DNA from: Cellulomonas hominis
Lineage (GTDB): Bacteria > Actinomycetota > Actinomycetes > Actinomycetales > Cellulomonadaceae
Length of the DNA: 49,544 nt
Assembly (NCBI RefSeq): GCF_005239125.1
Contig: NZ_SZYE01000007.1
Coordinates: 1 to 49,544, forward strand
Reading direction: 5' to 3'
The position numbers and the translations under genes were made by a program. The notes beneath the pieces are model-generated. The model had not been told where the DNA came from, ran no database searches, and saw nothing but the letters and a program-made list of their open reading frames with translations. Positions 27,333 through 35,023 of the stretch are shown in pieces. How positions within the stretch are numbered: position 1 is the stretch's first letter; each line of letters begins with the position of its first letter.

Positions 27333-28410
27333 GCGTCACGGTCCCCGGGTCGAGGTCGAGGAACGCCGCCATCCGGGCGCCCTCCGCCAGCACGTCGTCC
27401 TCGGTGCCCGCGGGCAGCGGTGCCAGCGGCCGCACGGCGAGCACGCCGCCGTCCACCGTCCAGGTCGCGGCGACGAACCCGTCCACCAGCACGGTCGCGT
27501 GCACCATCGAGTACCCCGGCATGACGGTGGTGCGGAACGGCTCGGGCAGCAGGCGGGTGCGGTCGCGGTGGCCGAGCACGGCGTTGTCGAACGACGCGAG
27601 GAACCGGACCGGGGCCGGCCCGTCCTCGTCCGCCGTCGCGGCGTCCGGCGTGTCGAGCAGCTCGGCGCCGTCGGGGCCGCGGTACGTGCGCAGACCGCTC
27701 CGCAGGTCGTCGACCACGGGGCCGAGCCGGGTCAGGCCGGTGAACGTCTGCAGGTCCATGACGGACGCCGGCCCGAAGGCGGCCAGGTAGCGGTGCACCA
27801 GTGCGGTGAGGTCCGGCGCCCGCATCGGTGCGCCGAGCCACGTCGCCGCGTCCGCGACCCGGATCGACCGCCGGCTCCACCACGACCCGAACGCCGACGT
27901 CGCGGGGCCGTGCACCACGGGCCAGCGCGCCTCGACCGCCGCGGCGAGGACCGCGCCGCGGCGGCCCGGCCAGCGTGCGGCGAGCGCCGCCCCGAGGTCG
28001 CGCCGCGGCACCAGGTCGTCGCCCAGCACCTCCCGGGCGAGCGCCACCAGCTCGGCCGGGTCGATCCCGTCGCTCTGCTGCCGGTAGTACGTCGAGCGCG
28101 CCAGGCGGTCGAGCACCGGCGCGACCGTCGGCCGCAGCCACGGGAAGTCGTCCGCCGTCACGAGGTGCTGCGTGCCCCGCAGCAGCGGCCCGCGCACGAG
28201 CGCCCGGGACCCGACCGCCGCCTCCAGGTCCGCGCGCGCGAACCCGGCGACCCGGGACCACAGGGCGGCGAACACCCAGTTCGGCTCCTGCGCCTGCACC
28301 GCGAGCAGCCGCGCGACGGCCACGGTCACCGGCAGGTCCGCGCGCGCGTCGAGCAGCTGGCGGCGCAGCAGGGTCCGGTTGAGCCGGCGCAGGGTGAGCG
28401 TCGTCGTCAT
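27322..28410 (-). CDS. Winged-helix DNA glycosylase-like protein (AlkZ/HTH_42 family)
   Basis: A 362-residue member of the family whose best-known member, AlkZ, unhooks bulky and interstrand-crosslinked DNA adducts in antibiotic producers. Three tandem winged-helix modules are expected. The family QxQ catalytic motif is present as Q39-A-Q41 (LLAVQAQEPNW), with LVRGPLLRGTQHLVTADDFPW, YLAAFGPASVMDLQTFTGL, ASFDNAVLGHRDRTRL and a C-terminal VDGFVAATWTVDG. There is no biosynthetic cluster nearby, so it is more likely a housekeeping relative (YcaQ-like) than a self-resistance gene. No clear ribosome-binding site precedes the ATG. Confidence 0.82.
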   Translation of the reverse strand: MTTTLTLRRLNRTLLRRQLLDARADLPVTVAVARLLAVQAQEPNWVFAALWSRVAGFARADLEAAVGSRALVRGPLLRGTQHLVTADDFPWLRPTVAPVLDRLARSTYYRQQSDGIDPAELVALAREVLGDDLVPRRDLGAALAARWPGRRGAVLAAAVEARWPVVHGPATSAFGSWWSRRSIRVADAATWLGAPMRAPDLTALVHRYLAAFGPASVMDLQTFTGLTRLGPVVDDLRSGLRTYRGPDGAELLDTPDAATADEDGPAPVRFLASFDNAVLGHRDRTRLLPEPFRTTVMPGYSMVHATVLVDGFVAATWTVDGGVLAVRPLAPLPAGTEDDVLAEGARMAAFLDLDPGTVTLSR

Positions 28411-28456
28411 CCCGGCACCGTCCCACGCGACGACGTCCGGGGAGTCCGGTGCGGCG

Positions 28457-29830
28457 TCACCCGGCCGGCGGCACGTTCTGGTTCCGCCGGAACAGGTTGC
28501 CCGGGTCGTACGCGGCCTTGACGGCGGCCAGCCGGTCCCAGGTGGCACCGGGGTAGGCGGCGCGCACCCGGTCCGGGCCCTCGTCGCCGAGGAAGTTCAC
28601 GTACGCGCCCGCGTCGCCCTGGTCCAGCACGGCCGCGGTGCCCTCGACCCACGCGGCGCGCGCAGCCCGGTCCTCCGGGTCGGTCACGAACGCCGCCACG
28701 TTGCCCATCAGCCGGCTCGACCGGTGCGCGAACGCGGTGGCGTCGGCGGGCACGCGCGCGATGGCGCCGCCGAGGGCGCGGAGCTGGACCACCCGCATCC
28801 CGTCGGTCTGCTCCAGCCGCCCGACCAGCGCCTCCGCGAGCGGCCGGTCGACGTGGTCGAGCAGCAGCGTCCGCGCGACGGCGGTCGGGCGGTACCCGGG
28901 GTCGGCCGGCGGGAACAGCTCCGGGTAGGCGACCGGCCGGACCAGGTCGGCGATCGGCTCGGCGAGCGCCCGGATCGGTGCCAGCGCCGCGTCGGCGGCC
29001 TCCGGTGGCCCGGACCAGCAGACCAGCGCCATGACCACGAGCGAGCCGTGGTGCTCCGGCGGGACGAACGGCAGCGGCGGGCAGGGCATCACGTTCACGA
29101 TCGCGGTCAGCTCGTCCGGGCCGGCCTGCAGCGCGCCGAGGAACCCGGACACCACCGGCGCCGTGGCGGGCAGCAGCAGCATCCCGCCCGTCACGCCGTC
29201 CAGCGGGTGCAGCCGGAACCGGAACCGCGTCACGACGCCGAGGTTCCCGCCGCCCCCGCGCAGCGCCCAGAACAGGTCCGGGTGCTGCTCCGCGTCCGCG
29301 CGCACCACCCGCCCGTCGGCGAGCACCACGTCCGCGGCGAGCAGGTTGTCCACCGTCAGCCCGTGCGCCCGGGACAGGTAGCCGATCCCGCCGCCCAGGG
29401 TGATCCCCGAGACGCCGACGGAGCCGGTGTCGCCGAACCCGACGGCCAGCCCGTGCGCGGCCGTCGCGACGGAGGTCTCCCCGGCGGTGGCGCCGGCCTC
29501 CACCCACGCGGTGCGGTCGCCCGGGTCGACGTCGACCGCGCGCATGTCCCGCAGGTCGATCACCAGGCCGTCGTCGACGGTGCCGTGCCCGGCGCCGCTG
29601 TGCCCGCCGCTGCGGACCGCGAGCGGCAGCCCCGCGTCCCGGGCGAACGCGACGGCGGCGGCGACGTCCGCGTCGTCGAGCGGCCGCGCGATCACGGCCG
29701 GGCGGGGTTCGACGCCGCCGAGCACGACCACCCGGAGGTCGTCGTACCCGGGGTCGTCCGGCTCCACGAGGCGACCCGAGAACCGGGACCGCAGGGCGTC
29801 GAGGTCCTGGGTGCTGGGCGATGCGCTCAT
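28457..29830 (-). CDS. FAD-binding (berberine-bridge-type) oxidoreductase
   Basis: A 457-residue flavoprotein of the PCMH/VAO fold. RSGGHSGAGHG (73-83) carries the His (H77) that usually binds FAD covalently; GDTGSVGVSGITLGGGIG has no Cys at the position used for a second, cysteinyl link, so the flavin is probably mono-covalent. DNLLAADVVLADG and DLFWALRGGGGNLGVVT complete the FAD domain. The C-terminal BBE motif is AYPGATWDRLAAVKAAYDP followed by NLFRRNQN. Such enzymes oxidise sugars, alkaloids or polyketides. The ATG at 29830 follows AGAGGAG. Confidence 0.9.
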   Translation of the reverse strand: MSASPSTQDLDALRSRFSGRLVEPDDPGYDDLRVVVLGGVEPRPAVIARPLDDADVAAAVAFARDAGLPLAVRSGGHSGAGHGTVDDGLVIDLRDMRAVDVDPGDRTAWVEAGATAGETSVATAAHGLAVGFGDTGSVGVSGITLGGGIGYLSRAHGLTVDNLLAADVVLADGRVVRADAEQHPDLFWALRGGGGNLGVVTRFRFRLHPLDGVTGGMLLLPATAPVVSGFLGALQAGPDELTAIVNVMPCPPLPFVPPEHHGSLVVMALVCWSGPPEAADAALAPIRALAEPIADLVRPVAYPELFPPADPGYRPTAVARTLLLDHVDRPLAEALVGRLEQTDGMRVVQLRALGGAIARVPADATAFAHRSSRLMGNVAAFVTDPEDRAARAAWVEGTAAVLDQGDAGAYVNFLGDEGPDRVRAAYPGATWDRLAAVKAAYDPGNLFRRNQNVPPAG

Positions 29831-29940
29831 CGCGGCGCTCCTCTGCACGGCGGCGGGGACGACTCCCAGGGTTCTCCCGCTCGTCGCGCGGCAGCAAGGG
29901 GTTTGCGCGCCGGATCGGTGCGAGCCGGGGCGGGGCTCCG

Positions 29941-29946
29941 TACCCT
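29941..29946 (+). promoter_or_regulatory. -10 element of the first DUF1905 gene (leaderless)
   Basis: TACCCT followed by 6 nt (GGCGCG) and ATG at 29953. Confidence 0.55.
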
Positions 29947-29952
29947 GGCGCG

Positions 29953-30243
29953 ATGGACCTGCGGTTCCGCGGCGAGATCGTCCACTGGCGTGGTCCGGCG
30001 CCCTACCACTTCGTCGCCGTCCCCGCGCCCGAGGCCGACGAGCTGCGCGCGGCGTCCTCCCTGGTCTCCTACGGCTGGGGCGTCATCCCCGTCGCCGTGA
30101 CCCTCGGGCGGACGCGGTGGCAGACCTCGTTGTTCCCGAAGGACGGCGGGTACCTCGTGCCGATCAAGGACGCGGTGCGGCGGGCCGAGGGCGTCGAGCT
30201 GGGGGACCGGGTGGACCTGCGCGTCTCCGTCGCGGTGCGCTGA
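29953..30243 (+). CDS. DUF1905 domain protein
   Basis: A 96-residue small barrel protein that fills the whole DUF1905 domain: FRGEIVHWRGPAPYHFVAVP, then WGVIPVAVTLGRTRWQTSLFPKDGGYLVPIKDAVRRAEG. The segment xxTSLFPKxGxYxxPIKxAVR is also present in the paralogue at 33241-33543. Function unknown; fusions of this domain with YdeI-like domains are known. The mRNA is predicted leaderless. Confidence 0.82.
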   Translation: MDLRFRGEIVHWRGPAPYHFVAVPAPEADELRAASSLVSYGWGVIPVAVTLGRTRWQTSLFPKDGGYLVPIKDAVRRAEGVELGDRVDLRVSVAVR

Positions 30244-30416
30244 GTCTCAGGGAGGATGGCGGGTGACCGTTCCCGCGCCGCCCGCGGGCGCGCCGACGCT
30301 TCGCCGCCACGCTCGCGGGCCGGGATCGGTGGGGCGCGGAACCGACCACAGGCGCCGGGGGTGTGCGTCGTCCCCAGGGGCGGGCGCGTGGACCGGGTGG
30401 TGTCGGTGGTCGTCGA

Positions 30417-30422
30417 TAGGGT
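30417..30422 (+). promoter_or_regulatory. -10 element of the DUF222-HNH gene (leaderless)
   Basis: TAGGGT followed by 6 nt (CTTCGC) and ATG at 30429. The preceding 170 nt hold no gene I can support. Confidence 0.55.
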
Positions 30423-30428
30423 CTTCGC

Positions 30429-32126
30429 ATGGTTGACCTGCAGCGATGCACCGATGGCGACGTGGTCGCCGCCGCCGTGCTGCCGGTCTACGGGGACGAC
30501 GGGACGTGCCTGACCGACTACGGGCCGGACCCCGTGGTGGCGGCCGGCGGGTCCCCGCGGACGGCCGGGCAGCGGGAGGCCGAGGCGATCGCGTCCTGCC
30601 CGCCCGGGCCCGAGCTGGAGGCCTGGCTGCGGGGGCTGGACCTGACGGTGCTGTCGCCGCTGATCCTGCTCGAGGTGGTCGCGGCGCGGGCCCGGATGGA
30701 GGCCTACCAGCACGCGGCCACGCTGGAGGCGATCGCGGAGCTCGCGGGCCGCCCGGAGATGAGCCCGGACTGGTCCCCGCTGGCCGGGGCCCCGCCGGTC
30801 CGGTCCTCGGTGGCCGGGGACGAGCTGTCCGCGCGGCTCGGCTGGTCCAGGGGTACCGCGAGCGCCGCGGTGCACCGGGCGCTCGTGCTGAACGGCATGC
30901 TGGCCTCCACCGGCGAGGCGCTGGCCGTCGGGCACGTCGACGCAGCCAAGGCCGAGGTCCTCGCGAGCGGCCTGACGGACGTGCCGTGGCAGGCCGCGCA
31001 CGCCGTGGAGGACGCGGTGCTGCCGGACGCGGACCAGTGCTCGGTGGCCCAGCTCCGGCAGCGCGTCGAGCGCGAGATCCGCCTGGTCGACCCCGAGGGT
31101 GCAGCCGGGCGGCACCGCCGCGCCCGGTGCACCCGGCGGGTGACGCACCCGCGGCAGCGGCCGCACGGGATGGCCGCGATGTGGGTCGTGCTCGGTGCGG
31201 AGGACGCCACCCGGGTCGACGGCGTCCTCGACCACGCCGCCCGCGCGGCGCAGGCCGTCGGCGACCAGCGGACGCTGGACCAGCTGCGCGCCGACGGCCT
31301 GCGCGACCTGGTGGTGGGGGACGTGCCGCCCGTCGACGGGCCGGCGGTCGAGGTGCACCTCGACCCGCCCGTGCCGGTGCCCGCGCGGCGCAGGTCCGGC
31401 CCCGAGCTGGTGACCACCATCCGCCGGGCGCCGCGGCCCGCTCAGGCCGCGCCCCGCCCGACCGCCACGCTCGTGCCCGTGGGGCCACCCGAACCCGCCG
31501 TGCCCGGCCTCGTGCCCGCAGCCACCGCCCCGACCGCCCTCGACCCCGTAGCGCCGCGTGCCGGTCGCTGCGGTTGCGCCCGCCCCGGTGCCGAGGTCCG
31601 CGTCACCGTCTCCGCCGCGACGCTCCTCGGCCTCGACGACGCCCCCGCCGACCTGGACGGGTACGGTCCGATCGACGCCGTGCGCGCCCGCGCCCTGGCC
31701 GCCGGCGGGGTGTGGCGGCGCGTGGTCACCGACCCGCGCACCGACCGGGTGCTGGACCTCGGGCGCGAGCGCTACCGGCCCAGTGCTCCGCTGGCCGAGC
31801 TCGTCCGCGCCCGCGACCGCACCTGCACGTTCCCCGGGTGCACCGTCCCGGCCCGCCGCGCCGACCTGGACCACACCGTCGAGTACCACCCGCCACCCGG
31901 CGCGCCCCCGGACCGACCCCTCGGTCGCACCGACGCCGACAACCTCGGGCCCGCCTGCCACCGCCACCACCGCCTCAAGACCGACGGCGGCTTCCGGCTG
32001 CGGCAGATCCAGCCCGGTCTGTTCGAGTGGATCACCCCGACCGGGCACCGGTACCTCGTGCGCCCCGGCACCGGGCGGACCCACGACGCGACCGCCGACG
32101 CGCACGACGACCCGCCGCCGTTCTAG
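30429..32126 (+). CDS. DUF222-HNH endonuclease-like protein
   Basis: A 565-residue protein of the type present in many copies in actinobacteria. The N-terminal DUF222 helical domain (about 55-310) has LDLTVLSPLILLEVVAARARMEAY and a DELSARLGWSRGTASAAV helix-turn-helix-like part. A Pro/Ala-rich linker precedes the C-terminal HNH module (about 455-520): CTFPGC (zinc Cys), RRADLDHTVEYHP (D-H of the active site), TDADNLGPACHRHHRLK (Asn and His). The motif is intact. Members are suspected of mobile or selfish roles or DNA damage functions, but no flanking repeats or recombinase are seen here. Confidence 0.87.
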   Translation: MVDLQRCTDGDVVAAAVLPVYGDDGTCLTDYGPDPVVAAGGSPRTAGQREAEAIASCPPGPELEAWLRGLDLTVLSPLILLEVVAARARMEAYQHAATLEAIAELAGRPEMSPDWSPLAGAPPVRSSVAGDELSARLGWSRGTASAAVHRALVLNGMLASTGEALAVGHVDAAKAEVLASGLTDVPWQAAHAVEDAVLPDADQCSVAQLRQRVEREIRLVDPEGAAGRHRRARCTRRVTHPRQRPHGMAAMWVVLGAEDATRVDGVLDHAARAAQAVGDQRTLDQLRADGLRDLVVGDVPPVDGPAVEVHLDPPVPVPARRRSGPELVTTIRRAPRPAQAAPRPTATLVPVGPPEPAVPGLVPAATAPTALDPVAPRAGRCGCARPGAEVRVTVSAATLLGLDDAPADLDGYGPIDAVRARALAAGGVWRRVVTDPRTDRVLDLGRERYRPSAPLAELVRARDRTCTFPGCTVPARRADLDHTVEYHPPPGAPPDRPLGRTDADNLGPACHRHHRLKTDGGFRLRQIQPGLFEWITPTGHRYLVRPGTGRTHDATADAHDDPPPF

Positions 32127-32189
32127 GCTCGGTGCGAGCGCCGCGGCTCCGGCCGGGCCTCGTCGTCACCGCCGACCCGAGGGACCAGC

Positions 32190-33125
32190 ATGAAGACGTT
32201 CACCCTGCCCGGAACCGACATCGTCGCGCCGAACGTGATCCTCGGCCTGATGCGCATCCAGCAGAAGTCCGACGACGAGGTGCGGGAGCTCGTCCGCACC
32301 GCGCGCGACGCGGGGATCGCGTTCGTCGACCACGCCGCCGTCTACGGCGACGAGAAGCACGGCTGCGAGGCCCGGTTCGCCGAGGCGCTCGACCTGACGC
32401 CGTCCCAGCGCGACGAGTTCGTCATCCAGACCAAGGCCGGGATCATCAAGGACGGCCCGTACTTCGACTTCTCCTACGAGGAGATCGTGTCCTCCGTCGA
32501 GGGCTCGCTGCGCGCGCTGCGGACCGACCACGTCGACATCCTGCTGCTGCACCGGCCGGACGCCCTGGTCGAGCCCGACGAGGTCGCGCGGGCGTTCGAC
32601 GAGCTCTCCGCCGCCGGCAAGGTGCGCGCGTTCGGCGTCTCGAACCACACCCCGCAGCAGATCGAGCTGCTCAAGCGGTCCGTCCAGCAGCCGCTGGTGG
32701 TCAACCAGCTGCAGCTGAGCATCACGCACGCGCCGCTGATCGCCCAGGGGGTCGCCGCGAACATGGCGGCGCTCGACCAGTCGATCTCCCGGGACAACGG
32801 CCTGCTCGACTACTGCCGGTTGCACGACATCACGGTGCAGGCGTGGTCGCCGTTCCAGAAGGGCTTCTTCGACGGGGTGTTCCTCGGCGACCGCGAGGCC
32901 TACCCGGAGCTGAACGACGTGCTCGACCGGCTGGCGGACAAGTACGGCGTCACGCCGACCGGCATCGCGGTCGCGTGGATCACCCGGCACCCGGCCCAGA
33001 TGCAGGTGGTGCTCGGGACGACGACGCCGTCCCGGGTGACCGAGTCGGCGGCGGGCTCCGAGGTGCCGCTCACGCGGGCGGAGTGGTACGAGCTGTACCG
33101 CGCCGCGGGCCACACCGTCCCGTGA
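32190..33125 (+). CDS. Aldo/keto reductase
   Basis: A 311-residue NADPH-dependent oxidoreductase with a TIM barrel. The catalytic tetrad is complete: D47 (FVDHAAVYG), Y52, K82 (IQTKAG) and H121 (LLLHRPD). The cofactor region is at SNHTPQQ, QLQLSITH and the C-terminal VVLGTTTPSRV. AWSPFQKGFF matches the YdhF-type subgroup. The substrate is unknown. GAGGGA lies before the ATG. A perfect 12-bp hairpin terminator follows. Confidence 0.9.
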   Translation: MKTFTLPGTDIVAPNVILGLMRIQQKSDDEVRELVRTARDAGIAFVDHAAVYGDEKHGCEARFAEALDLTPSQRDEFVIQTKAGIIKDGPYFDFSYEEIVSSVEGSLRALRTDHVDILLLHRPDALVEPDEVARAFDELSAAGKVRAFGVSNHTPQQIELLKRSVQQPLVVNQLQLSITHAPLIAQGVAANMAALDQSISRDNGLLDYCRLHDITVQAWSPFQKGFFDGVFLGDREAYPELNDVLDRLADKYGVTPTGIAVAWITRHPAQMQVVLGTTTPSRVTESAAGSEVPLTRAEWYELYRAAGHTVP

Positions 33126-33160
33126 CCTGACCGTCGGGAGGCCGGGATCCGCTGCCGGCG

Positions 33161-33190
33161 CAGGAGCGCCCGTTCGCTCGGGCGCTCCTG
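33161..33190 (+). terminator. Terminator after the aldo/keto reductase
   Basis: A 12-bp perfect stem CAGGAGCGCCCG (33161-33172) with 33179-33190, six-base loop TTCGCT, 36 nt past the stop codon. Confidence 0.85.
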
Positions 33191-33240
33191 GGCGCCTTCG
33201 ACCCCCGGCCGGTGTCGGCGGCGTGCGGCAGCATCGGGGC

Positions 33241-33543
33241 ATGACCTTCGACTTCGAGGCCCCGCTGTGGGTGTGGGAGGCCCGGCGCGCCGAGCGCTGG
33301 ACCTTCGTCAGCGTCCCGGAGGACGCGTCCGACGAGATCCTCGAGCGGGCGGGCGCGTTCGCGCGGGGGTTCGGGTCGTTGCGCGTCGAGGTGACCGTCG
33401 GCGGCACGACCTGGCGGACGTCGATCTTCCCGGACAGCGGGAAGCGGGCCTACTCGCTGCCGATCAAGAAGGCCGTGCGGGCCGCGGAGGACCTGGAGGT
33501 CGGCGGGCCCGTGCGCGTCCGGCTGCGGGTGCTCGACGTCTGA
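33241..33543 (+). CDS. DUF1905 domain protein, second copy
   Basis: A 100-residue paralogue of the protein at 29953-30243, sharing the pattern TTWRTSIFPDSGKRAYSLPI then KKAVRAAEDL. Identity outside that segment is low, so this is an old duplication or independent gain. CAGCAT and 6 nt precede the ATG (leaderless). It ends 13 nt from the convergent membrane protein gene. Confidence 0.82.
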   Translation: MTFDFEAPLWVWEARRAERWTFVSVPEDASDEILERAGAFARGFGSLRVEVTVGGTTWRTSIFPDSGKRAYSLPIKKAVRAAEDLEVGGPVRVRLRVLDV

Positions 33544-33556
33544 CCGCGCGGCGGCC

Positions 33557-33904
33557 TCAGGCGGCCAGGTCGACCACGCGCGCCGGCACCGGCTCGACCG
33601 CGACGGCCGGCACCTCGGCGACCTGCGCCCCCGCGCGCTCCGCGGCCTCGCGCTGCCGCTGCCGCCGGGCCTTCAGCACGACCGCGACGGCGTGCGCACC
33701 GACGACCGCCCACACCGCGTTCGTGACGACCGACGGCCACACCCCGCTGCTCGCCGCGACGAGCCCCATGAACAGCCCGGAGACGACGTTCGCGAGCTGG
33801 TACCGGCCGGACGTGGGGGCCCACTTCCCGCGGGTGACGAGGACGTAGGCGACGAGGCACGTGACCGCGCCGACCCAGCCGAGCGCGGTGACGAGAGCGG
33901 ACAC
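33557..33904 (-). CDS. Small membrane protein (CBU_0592-like)
   Basis: A 115-residue protein with three hydrophobic segments (about 4-24, 38-57, 58-78) and a charged Arg/Glu/Ala-rich tail. ALGWVGAVTCLVAYVLVTRG and YQLANVVSGLFMGL with a following PSVVTNAVWAVVG resemble the small CBU_0592-like membrane family; function unknown. The GTG at 33904 is preferred to an ATG 27 codons upstream because AGGAG lies 7 nt before it. It is divergent from a LysR regulator across an AT-richer 155-nt region, so it is the likely LysR target. Confidence 0.7.
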   Translation of the reverse strand: MSALVTALGWVGAVTCLVAYVLVTRGKWAPTSGRYQLANVVSGLFMGLVAASSGVWPSVVTNAVWAVVGAHAVAVVLKARRQRQREAAERAGAQVAEVPAVAVEPVPARVVDLAA

Positions 33905-34047
33905 GGGCGTACTCCTGGCAAGGCGGAGGGGTGGGTGGAGGACCGGCCGCGCGGGGGTCCCGCGGCTCGCCGGCAGCAGAATCATGCGGCCAGATCGGGT
34001 TCAGCACAATCGAATGATGTTGCGACAGGGATGCAGCAGAACTGAAT

Positions 34048-34053
34048 TAGGAT
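34048..34053 (+). promoter_or_regulatory. -10 element of lysR gene (leaderless)
   Basis: TAGGAT followed by 6 nt (GAATCG) and GTG at 34060. The upstream stretch 33985-34047 is visibly AT-richer than its surroundings and contains TTCAG and CTGAA half-sites about 40 bp apart and the palindrome ATCGAATGAT, plausible LysR contacts. Confidence 0.5.
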
Positions 34054-34059
34054 GAATCG

Positions 34060-34962
34060 GTGCCGACCGACCCCCGCCGCCTCGCCGTCCTGCTCGCCGT
34101 GCACCGCGCCGGCGGGGTGCTCGCCGCCGCCGACCTGCTGCACGTGACCCCCTCGGCGGTGTCCCAGCAGATCGCCCGCCTGGAGGCGGAGGAGGGCGTC
34201 GCGGTCCTCGACCGCAACCCCCGCGGCGCGACCCTGACGGCCGCCGGCCGCATCCTCGCGGAGGCTGCCGAGCGCATCGAGTCGGAGCTCGTCGAGGCGC
34301 GCAAGTCGCTCGCGGAGCTCGGCGGCGAGCTGTCCGGCCGGGTGACGGTCGCCGCGTTCCAGACCGCCATCCGCGCCGTGATCGCCCCGGCGTTCGCGGT
34401 CGTGGCGGAGCACCACCCCGGAATCGAGCTGCTCATCGAGGAGCGCGAGCAGGGCGAGTCGATGCGCCGGCTCCGCGAGGGCGACGCGGACATCGTGCTG
34501 CTGGAGCGGGACGAGGACGCGGACACGCACGTGCCGCGCGGGCAGCGGGACGTCGTGCTGCTGGAGGAGCCGTGGCGCCTGGTGCTGCCGGGTGCGGTCG
34601 CGACGCCCACGCAGCTGTCCGACCTGACGGGCGTCACGTGGCTGGCGGCCGAGCCGCAGACCGCCGCCGCGCGGGCGATGGGCCGGGTCACCGCGGCGCT
34701 CGGGCCGGTGACCTCCCGGCACCTGTACTACGACTTCGACGTCGCGCTCGCGCTGGTGGCCGCGGGGCAGGGCGTCGCGCTGCTCCCGGCGCTGGCCCTG
34801 CAGGGGGAGCTGCCGGACGGCGTCACGGTCGCGACGGTGCCGGGCCTGGGGTCGCGCCGGCTCGTCGCCCGGCACCGCGCGACGCGGCGCGAGCCCGGGC
34901 CGGCGGTGGTGGCGGTGATCGACGAGCTGCTCGCGGTGGCGTCGGGCATCGACCTGGTGTGA
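34060..34962 (+). CDS. LysR family transcriptional regulator
   Basis: A 300-residue regulator. The N-terminal helix-turn-helix (about 5-62) has GGVLAAADLLHVTPSAVSQQIARLE, followed by the dimer helix (about 65-90) and a type-2 periplasmic-binding-like effector domain (about 92-298) with QGVALLPALALQ in the second lobe. The inducer is unknown. Its predicted leaderless promoter faces the small membrane protein gene, the classic LysR divergent arrangement. Confidence 0.9.
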   Translation: MPTDPRRLAVLLAVHRAGGVLAAADLLHVTPSAVSQQIARLEAEEGVAVLDRNPRGATLTAAGRILAEAAERIESELVEARKSLAELGGELSGRVTVAAFQTAIRAVIAPAFAVVAEHHPGIELLIEEREQGESMRRLREGDADIVLLERDEDADTHVPRGQRDVVLLEEPWRLVLPGAVATPTQLSDLTGVTWLAAEPQTAAARAMGRVTAALGPVTSRHLYYDFDVALALVAAGQGVALLPALALQGELPDGVTVATVPGLGSRRLVARHRATRREPGPAVVAVIDELLAVASGIDLV

Positions 34963-35011
34963 CGGCGGAGCGGCCCGCGGGGCCCGCCGGGCGCCGCACT
35001 CACCGGGCACC

Positions 35012-35017
35012 TAGGCT
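35012..35017 (+). promoter_or_regulatory. -10 element of FAD oxidoreductase gene (leaderless)
   Basis: TAGGCT followed by 6 nt (CCCGGC) and ATG at 35024. Confidence 0.55.
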
Positions 35018-35023
35018 CCCGGC

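Noticed and set aside
28407-29897. Long alternative frames antisense or shifted to the FAD oxidoreductase and many other genes
   Set aside because: Very high GC leaves all frames open; those translations are Arg/Ala/Pro-rich without domains, while the chosen frames hold family motifs.
30429-32126. Mobile intron or homing element because of the HNH domain
   Set aside because: DUF222-HNH genes are normal chromosomal genes in actinobacteria; no repeats, recombinase or interrupted host gene were seen.
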